The notes under the pieces were generated by a model. That model was not told where the DNA came from. It saw nothing but the letters and a program-made list of their open reading frames with translations, and did no database searches. Position numbers and translations under genes: made by a program. Below, in pieces: positions 56,420-64,000 of a DNA stretch of 64,000 nt (positions within the stretch are counted from its first letter, which is position 1; each line of letters opens with the position of its first letter). Origin of the DNA: Eucalyptus grandis (lineage: Eukaryota; Streptophyta; Magnoliopsida; Myrtales; Myrtaceae); NCBI RefSeq assembly GCF_016545825.1, contig NC_052618.1, positions 14,769,561-14,833,560 on the forward strand, given 5' to 3'.

Positions 56420-59400
56420 TTAGTCTATACTTTCATTTTTTATGACATCCTTATTAAAAGTTATTATCTCCAAAAAAAAAAAAAAAGCAATCATGCATTA
56501 TTACCAAAATCCCATGATTGAACCATGCATGCAAAAGTTGGGACCATATGTACTCTTTTTGTTTGATAGAGCTCTGTTGTTGGTAACAAAAGCTATGACG
56601 ATGCTCGGGCTTGCCTGAGGTCATCCGCTCTTAAAAGGGTTAATAATAAGAGAGTGACGTAACCAAGCCCCAAAAATGCAATAATTTGACTAGACATTAG
56701 ATAGTGAGAAGTCCCATCTCCATCTTGAGTTCACTTTTAATAAAGATGCTTTTGGAAAATGCTAAAATAAAAAAACCTTGATTATTCGAAAAGGCTTAGC
56801 ATATAACAAAGAATCAAACACGAGAGATTTTGGCCACAACGTGGAAGTAAATCAATAGATAAATGATAAACCAAGTTGGTCATAATGGAATCTTGAAAAT
56901 TTTTGTTGCTTAAGCAGGGGAATGATTTGACAATAACACTCAAGAACTCTTAGTCCATACTTTCGTTTTCTATGGCATCCTTATTAAAGTTATTAATTTC
57001 CCAAAAAAAGTAGCCATGCATTATTACCCCAATCCTATAATTGAACCATTTGTGCAAAAGAGGGGCTACGTGTCGTGTATTCTTTTGCCGATCATTGGAA
57101 AAAAACTATGCACGTGACTCAGATCCAGAAGATGTAATAATTTAACTAGACATTAGATATTGGGGTGTCCCCACTTCCTGTCGAGTCCACATTTGACAAA
57201 GACGTGACCGGAGCTATTACTACATATCCATTGATAATTTGGGGCTTTAGCCACTCAACCAAAAAGTATAACGTTTATCTAAGATCAAAGAGCATCATTT
57301 CATGTAATTTTATTTCACATTACACCTTCATCCTTACATATAGGATAATCAGATATAATTAGAATAACATGTCAAATAAATGAGGCAGAACTTGGCTGAG
57401 ATGATTTGATTACACTATTCCTCAACGAGTTAAGACTAAATTGATTTAATTGAAAGGTTTAGAACTCGATCACATCATGTACAATATGTTTAATACCGAT
57501 TGTGCAATTTGCCCAAAATACTAAAACACCAATACCTCGAACTTTGATGAAAATAGAAGATTCTTTTTCATATTGATCATGACACAACCTTAACCTTGTA
57601 GATTTTGTAATTTCTCAAGTAAATTGATAATTTTCTTTTGTCAATTTCAATAGTCTAATTTGATCTCCTTCTTTCATCGTCAAACTCTATTTCCACATGT
57701 TAAAAACTCTCCACTATTAAAGTAATTAGATAGAGTGATAGTTGGAAGATATTTGGGTTTCAACGATTATTATTTGGATCTCAAGTCAAAATTAGGTGAT
57801 ACAAAGAGTGAGATCATTTGGACTCACGAGGATTGGGTTCATGCAATTAAAAAACCATTTCGATTATTCAAATTTGGCTCCGATGGCAACAAGGAACATC
57901 CTTCACTCGTCCATGATGGATTTTCCTAAGCCATGTTTATAGTCAAGGTCAAGCTGATCTTTTCTGTTTTTCTTATCTTTACAATCGTTTTAGTCAAAAT
58001 AACTTGTCTTTTCTATCTTTTCTTATTTTTCTCATTCTATGAGTTTATATGATGGCCTTTCATATTCAATCATTCCTTCTTCAAATATGCATGCTGGCAA
58101 ACAATTCTTTTTGAATTCTACAAGGGATATATCGAGGGAAATAATCTAATTACAACTCTTAGGCATTTGGATAGATCGTGTATGGTGAAGCCAAAGATCC
58201 ATCACATCTTGTCAAAAAGATGAGAACTAAATTACATTTACCTTGTTCTCCATCTAGTTCAAACTGCAATCACAAGAGTTAGGTGGTGTCACTTGTAGTT
58301 TTATAAGTTGTGTTTTTTCTCGCATCGCAATCTTTTAACCGGTGCTTAATTAAATCACATCTTTTATAAATGACAAGTGCTTATAAATATGAGTCTATAT
58401 TAACAATAAGTATTACATGGCAAATGATTTGATGATAGTATTCAGAACTCTAAGCTTATACTTTCATTTTCCCTCACATCATTATTAAATTTATTATTTC
58501 GAAGGCGGCAATCCATTATTATCGCAATTCCTACCATGCATTCAAAAAGGGGGTCTATATGTACTATTTTGTGTGATAGAGCTCTATATGTGGAAAAACG
58601 CTATGCAAGTCAGGCTCACAACATGCAATCATTTTACTGAACATTAGATAGTGGAATATGCCATATCCCTCTCTCAAGTCCACCTTTAATAAAGATGCTT
58701 TTTGATAAAGCTAAATAGACAAAAGCAGAGCATCAAGCCCAAGAGATTCTGGATCCAAATGTGGAAATAAATCAATGGACTAATGATAAGCAGAGGAATC
58801 TCGACTGTTATCAGCTTTTTCCAACAAAAAATTCTGATTACCGCTCATTCCCAAGTGGAGCTCCATCCATGCCGATCTCCTCTTTCTTCCTTGGGTTTTT
58901 TTTAGTCATTCTTAAATTTCTAAATCGCTGGATAGCTACTATTAAAACTCAGCCGTTAATTGTAAACTTTTCCAGCAAAATGTTGCTGTTTTTCGACGCT
59001 CCCCGTCCTTTAAAAGAATAAGGGTTGTAAATTATTCAAAAGGCACATAAATTTACTTGTCAATAATTGTATATGTTTGAAAAATTTTAAAACCAATTTG
59101 TGATAACTGCAATGTTTAAAATAAATCTTAAAAGTGAAATAAGTAAATACTCCAAACAGACCCAAGCATTTGAAAGAAAAGGGGGAAACTCTAACCGGAA
59201 TGAGAGATCACAAAACAAAGTTAGTGGTGACTCGGAATTGGTTCCCATGCTAATTTGTCTTATAAAGAGTAGCAGTATTCAAGAAAGTAAACTGGATCAA
59301 AATGTTAATAAAGGATGGCAAAAGTTTAATTTACTTAGAAGTTTTGATTTAACAATTCCAATAAAAGTTATGTCTAATGTAATAATTATAATTGACATTA

Positions 59401-59689
59401 TAATCTAACAATTTACCTAGTTATAATGTTACTTCTATATTTTAAATATAATTTTATTGATTCACGCAAGGGGTGGATTTAAGACTAGTACTAATCAATG
59501 TTTGTCCATTATCGGTGGCAGAAAAGATGAAAGCACGGATTATGACTAGTACATTAGTGGTCGGAAAGGATAAAAGGACCATTTGAGGAGGCAAAGGATG
59601 GATACCTCATCAATGTCTGTCTATTAGTGATGAAGGAAAGAATGAAGGCATGGACATTGGTGATGATGACCGGTCAATAAAGGTATAAT

Positions 59690-60155
59690 ATTGCAGAAAA
59701 TCATACATTTCTATGCTCAAAGAATTGACTAGTGTGTAGTTAAGGCCTAACTAAGGTTAGGTTCACGAGCTGCATAGTCTGTACCCATCTCCACTTTTTT
59801 CCTCGTGGTTTGGGTCTTTGCTGGAAAATCATCCATTTCTATGTCCATAGACTAGTGTTTAAATCTTAAAATATTTACTTGACGGTCATAATTTTCAATT
59901 GATCACTTAAGTATTGTAAATTTTTTTAAAATGTTCATTCCAAGTACCCAAAATCCAACATGGCGATGAACACTTTTTAAAAGTTATTACACTCAAGTGA
60001 TCTAAAAAAAATTATGACACTTAAGTTAGTGTCGTATAAAAGTTGTGACACTTGTGATGTCCTTTTTCAAGATCTTTAGGAGCAAAATATGCAAGGAATC
60101 ATGGGAGTTTGATTGTTAGGTGCAACGCGTATCATGTAGCATGCAACCACTCGGA
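59690..60155. repeat. Array segment copy 1 (partner at 62440-62920)
   Basis: Collinear with 62440-62920 through words AAATCATCCATTT, TAGTTAAGGCCT.ACTAAG, TTTTTTCCTC.TGG.TTGGGTCTTT, GATCTTTAG.A.CAAAA and TAGCATGCAACCACTC. Within it, 59905-60003 is a small inverted repeat (GATCACTTAAGTATT facing TTACACTCAAGTGATC). Confidence 0.75.
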
Positions 60156-62439
60156 CCTACACCAGAATCTTCAAAAGATTCCCAATCAATAGAGCTCATT
60201 CATTGGGAAAAAGCTATGCACGTGGCTCAGGCCCACAAGATGCAATAATTTGATTAGACATTAGATAAGTGGGGGTGTCTCCACTCCCTCTTGAGTCCTC
60301 ATTTAATAAGGCCATGGTTGGATCTACTACTACCTCATTCATTGGTAATTTGAGGCTTTAACCACTTGACCAAGCAACGACGCCATTTATCTAAAGACAA
60401 ACAGCATCATTTTATGCAATTTTAGTTCACATCACACCATCGCCTTTACACGTAGGACAATCATCCATGATTAGGCTGACACATCATATAAATCAGACAA
60501 AACTTGACCAAGTGGACTTGATTACACTTTCTTCAAAAAGTTCAGACTTAATTGATTAAATTGAAAGGTTTATAACTCAATTACATTATGTACATATTGT
60601 TTAATATTGATTGTGCAATTTTTCAAACAATACTAAAACACCAATTCCCCGAACTTTGATGAAAATAGAAAATTCATTTGTATGTCTCCATATTGATCAT
60701 GACACAATCCTAACCTCATGCATTTCAGAATTTCTCGAGTAAATTGATAATTTGCTCTTGTCAATTTTGATCGTCTAATTTTTTGTCCTCCCTTCATCGT
60801 GAAACTCTATTTCCACTTGTTCGAACTCCCCATTATTAAAAATAATTAGATAGAGCGATAGTTGGAAGATGGGTCACAATGCTTATAATTTGTGTTTCTA
60901 GTAAGAATCACCTAATACAAAGAGTGTGATCATTTGTGTTCCCGAGGACTGGGTTCACGCAATTAAAAAACCATTTTGCTTCTTCAAAATTTGGTTCTGA
61001 TGGCAACAACGAACAACCTTCACTCACGCGTGATGGATTTTCCTAAGCCTCGCTTGTAGTCAAGGTCAAGCCGATCTTTTCTATTTTCTTATTTTTACAA
61101 TTGTTTGAATCGAAATAGCTCATTTTTTCAAGTACTCCAGTTTGTGAAATTGTAATGTCTTCTCGGTCTAGAGTTTCAAGTAAGCTTGTGTTTAACGAGG
61201 CACCAATCTAGATTTTTTAATTGTTTGAAAATTATCAAGAAAAAGTAATAATACAATTATAATAATTTATAAAACTTGAGATGAGACTTGAGATTATATT
61301 ATGTATCCATTGTATGGTCTCAAAGCACAAATTTTGACAGGTTAAGATAGATGACTTTCGGATGATGAACTCTAGCATATCGTTAAGGCTGTAGATTATA
61401 ACTCTTGAATCTAGCAAATATTGTCAAGTGCTATGAATACACATATTGTTATGTTTGCTCATTCTATGTGCTTATATTATGGTCTTTGATATTCATACAT
61501 TGCTTGTGCAAATATGCATTGCGGGAAGACAATTCTCTTTGCATTTTTGAAGCAATATATAGGAAAATAATTGAATTGCAAATCTTAGGTATTCAAGCAG
61601 ATCGTACATGGTGAAGCCAAGGATCCATCTCGTCTTGTCAAAAAGACGAAGACTAAATTACATTTACCTCGTTCTTAGCTAAGTCCAAATTGCAATCACA
61701 AGAGTTCGGTGGTGCCACTTGTAGTTTTATAAGCCTTTTTTTTTTGCATCCGATGAATTAACTATTGTTTAATCAAAGGTCATCTTTTACAAATAGTAGG
61801 TACTTAAGAATATGAGTTCCTATTAACGATACACATTGCATGACGAATGATTTGATGATAGCATTAAGTATTCTTAACCTATACTTTCGTTTTCTATGAC
61901 ATCCTTATTAAAGTAATTAATTTCTAAGAAAGCAGCCACGTATTATTACCCCAATCCCCTGATAGAACCAACTGCGCAAAAATGGGGTCCACGTGTATTC
62001 TTTCATCGGTCATTGGAAAAAAGCTATGCTTGTGTTTCAAGTCCAAAAGACATAATAATTTGACTAGACATTACATATTGAGGTGCCCTCACTCCCTGTT
62101 GAGTCCACATTTGATAAAGATGTGGCTAGAGCTATTACTACCTCGTCCATTGATAATTTGGGGCTTTGGCTGCTCGAACAAACAATGATAACACTTATCT
62201 AAAATCAAACATCGTTCATGTAATTTTAGTTCATATCACAGCATCACCCTTACATATAGGATAATCAGTCATCATTAGACTGACTCGTCAAATAAGTGAG
62301 GCAAAACTTGGCCGAGAGAACTTGATTACACTATTTCTCAAAGAAATGGCTACTGCTCAGGTAGGGGAGTGTAGCAGCTTTGTGCACCTAAGTGAGTAGG
62401 TTGGTTGTGCTTCACACAAGGTTATGCAGGACTTGTGTG

Positions 62440-62920
62440 AACAATAATGCATAAAATCATCCATTTTTATGCTCAAGGAACTGATTGGTGTTTAGTTAAG
62501 GCCTTACTAAGATTAGGTTAATGAGCTCCATAGTACGTATCCATCTCATTTTTTTCCTCATGGATTGGGTCTTTCTTTGCTAGAAAATCATTCATTTCTA
62601 ACTCCACTAACTGATGTTTATGTCTTAATATGTTCATTTGAGGATTATAACTTTTAATAGATCACACAAATATCATAAATATTGTAAAATGTTCATTTCA
62701 AGTACCAAAAATCCGACGTGCCATGGTACTTGGGTTGAACACTTCTAAAGATTTGACGTTCAAGAGATTTGAAAAAATTTATGACACTTAAGTGAACATT
62801 GTACAAATATTATAAGACATGATATCCTTTTCTCGAGATCTTTAGCAACAAAAAATGCGAGGAATCATGAGAGTTTGATTGATAGGTCTAGCACGCCTCT
62901 TGTAGCATGCAACCACTCAG
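62440..62920. repeat. Array segment copy 2 (partner at 59690-60155)
   Basis: See the partner. Here the inner inverted repeat is more decayed (GATCACACAAATATC at 62659 onward). The offset of about 2.75 kb sets one period of the right part of the array. Confidence 0.75.
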
Positions 62921-63884
62921 ACTAATTATCAACTTTTCCAGGAAGAAGTTGCTATCTTTTTTATGCTACCATTCATCCTTCTCTGCAATCAAATCTCTTC
63001 CCCTTCTTCGTCTCTCATTGTTCTTGCACTGTTTCACTCTTTCATCTTCTCGGCACAACCATTCTTCCTCCTCCTTTCTTCTTTTTCTTCAACATCAGCT
63101 CCTCTTTTTCATCATTCTCTCACTCTCTCATTCGCACGAGAAGGAAGGGGGACATGGGGGTTCCGATCCATGCTAGTGTTGAGAATAATACAAAAAATTA
63201 TATTAAACTCATATCAATAAGTAGTTTTTAAAAGAGCAAGAACAAGGAGACATTAACAAAATTCCAATCATATCATCATAGGACAATATTATGATAATCA
63301 TTTAACTTCAGGCTTGGCTCAATTTTATGACACTAATAATGACACCAAATGCAAAATACATTTACCATAACAACAGTCCCTCCTCCATCTTTACACCGGC
63401 CGGCAATCTTTAGTGACCACCAATTTGGTCACTACCTCTAACCTCATGGCCGACACCGAGGTTGAGGCCTACCAAATTATGAAAATATACTTATTCCTTA
63501 TAATAAAAAATTATGCTTGCTTAACACTAGGATTAGGGCAGTTGATTGAGGCTCTGTGATATGTCTAGCTTGGGGAGTTGAAGGTAGTTCATTTGAATCC
63601 CAAAATCTACGTGCAACAGTTTAGGATTGAGCCACTTACATAGGCCAAAATTGTGAATTTAAATTGTTCATGAGTCTTGCAAGATATTTACAGGTTTTTA
63701 GATAGACGGGTTATCATACCCGTGCCCTTAGAAAAGAATTGCTTTTATTTAGGATAATGCTAACTCTACATGATAATTTTTTATGCACTGATTCATAATA
63801 GACTTGGTTGTTATTACGCAAATTGTCCTCATCAACTTAATTACAAAGAGAACATTCCTCATGACTTTAATTAGTCATAACATT
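62921..63884. other. No gene supported
   Basis: A CT-rich stretch (62950-63130) gives Ser/Leu/Phe-rich frames that are not recognisable. The remainder is AT-rich. Confidence 0.4.
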
Positions 63885-64000
63885 TTTTTTCGTTAGAAAT
63901 TAGTCACAACATCTTCAAATAGTCATAATAGATATACGGATTTAGGAGCAATTTCACATTCTAATCTAATAATTATGGTTGGCATAGAAATTAAATAACT
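63885..64000. repeat. Start of a further array copy at window edge
   Basis: AAATTAGTCACAACAT...CTAATAATTATGGTTGGCAT resembles 52115-52215 (AAATTAGTCATAAACT...CTTACAATTATGGTTAGTGG), the left edge of the tandem array, suggesting the array or a larger duplication continues beyond the window. Confidence 0.5.

Larger units (their letters stand above)
52100..62940. repeat. Large degenerate tandem array (multi-kb units with sub-repeats)
   Basis: The same ordered blocks recur in one orientation. Block a (AGCAGCCATG.ACTATCAC...GACATTAG, CTCAAGTCCACCTTTAATAA) is at 52850, 53118, 53425, 56490, 57010, 58505, 60190 and 61930. Block b (GGGCTTTA.CCACTCGACCAA...CATGTAATTTTAGTTCACA) is at 53890, 57240, 60350 and 62160. 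Block c (TTGGAAGATATTTGGGTTT... GGCAACAAGGAACA) is at 54330, 57740 and 60865. Block d (CTTATATTGTGGTCTTTCATATTCAT, AATTGCAACTCTTAGGCATTTGGA) is at 55140, 58050 and 61470. Block d resembles the intron and exon edge ahead of the B3 C-terminal halves in locus 1, and 54790-54845 keeps a B3 N-terminal motif (FELEH, VVMRP). No open gene remains; frames are short and unrelated between copies. Confidence 0.75.

Noticed and set aside
57735..57929. 64-codon frame as a conserved peptide in the array
   Set aside because: The paralogous array copies at 54330 and 60865 do not keep the frame, so it is not under coding constraint.
1..64000. CRISPR arrays, bacterial operons, rRNA genes or organelle DNA insertions
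   Set aside because: No regularly spaced direct repeats with unique spacers, no rRNA motifs, and no recognisable chloroplast or mitochondrial gene words; all features fit plant nuclear DNA.

Overview
The window is nuclear DNA from a flowering plant, most likely a woody core eudicot. The evidence is coiled-coil-type NLR leucine-rich repeats, REM/VRN1-type B3 domains, an intron-bearing vacuolar ATPase subunit B gene, a Copia LTR retrotransposon with a tRNA-Met primer site, a plant LINE with a terminal RNase H, a tRNA-derived SINE and TIR elements. Myrtaceae is a guess from the look of the repeats, held with low confidence. I found no intact protein-coding gene: every recognisable gene is a fragment or carries frameshifts or stops.

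Left part (1-13.1 kb). Two leucine-rich-repeat exon remnants of one NLR gene (845-1330 and 2241-3075) are followed by a decayed tandem array of B3-domain gene units (about 3.1-9.9 kb). Within it, one B3 half-domain motif pair recurs at 1.2-2 kb spacing, together with its intron sequence. From 9.9 to 13.1 kb there is AT-rich sequence without a supported gene.

Middle part (13.1-29.9 kb). A frameshifted STIPL1/TFIP11-like spliceosome-factor pseudogene (13.4-14.95 kb) is followed by a diverged repeat, then by a V-ATPase subunit B pseudogene that keeps its introns (17.8-26.3 kb). Its first intron holds a complete Copia element (18063-23728, TSD CTTTC). The V-ATPase copy is cut off after about half of the protein and abuts a second, internally deleted STIPL1-like fragment (26.3-26.9 kb). 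An antisense first exon of an AAE3-like oxalate-CoA ligase lies at 27465-27654.

B3 locus 2 and transposons (29.9-49.1 kb). More B3 debris (29.9-37.5 kb) contains a 0.7-kb PIF/Harbinger-like element (34185-34890) and a SINE on the minus strand (36910-37101). A LINE with a 12-bp TSD (38819-44449) sits inside what looks like one arm of a larger inverted-repeat element ending near 45.94 kb. A MULE-like element with long TIRs lies at 47966-48709.

Right part (49-64 kb). One more VRN1-like B3 remnant (50.69-50.90 kb) precedes a large degenerate tandem array (52.1-62.9 kb, apparently restarting at 63.9 kb) without open genes. The array contains a second PIF/Harbinger-like element (55548-56419) whose empty site is preserved in a neighbouring array copy. 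Parts of the array units match intron and exon sequence of the B3 locus at the left end, which suggests all three B3 regions and the array come from one expanding and decaying gene cluster.
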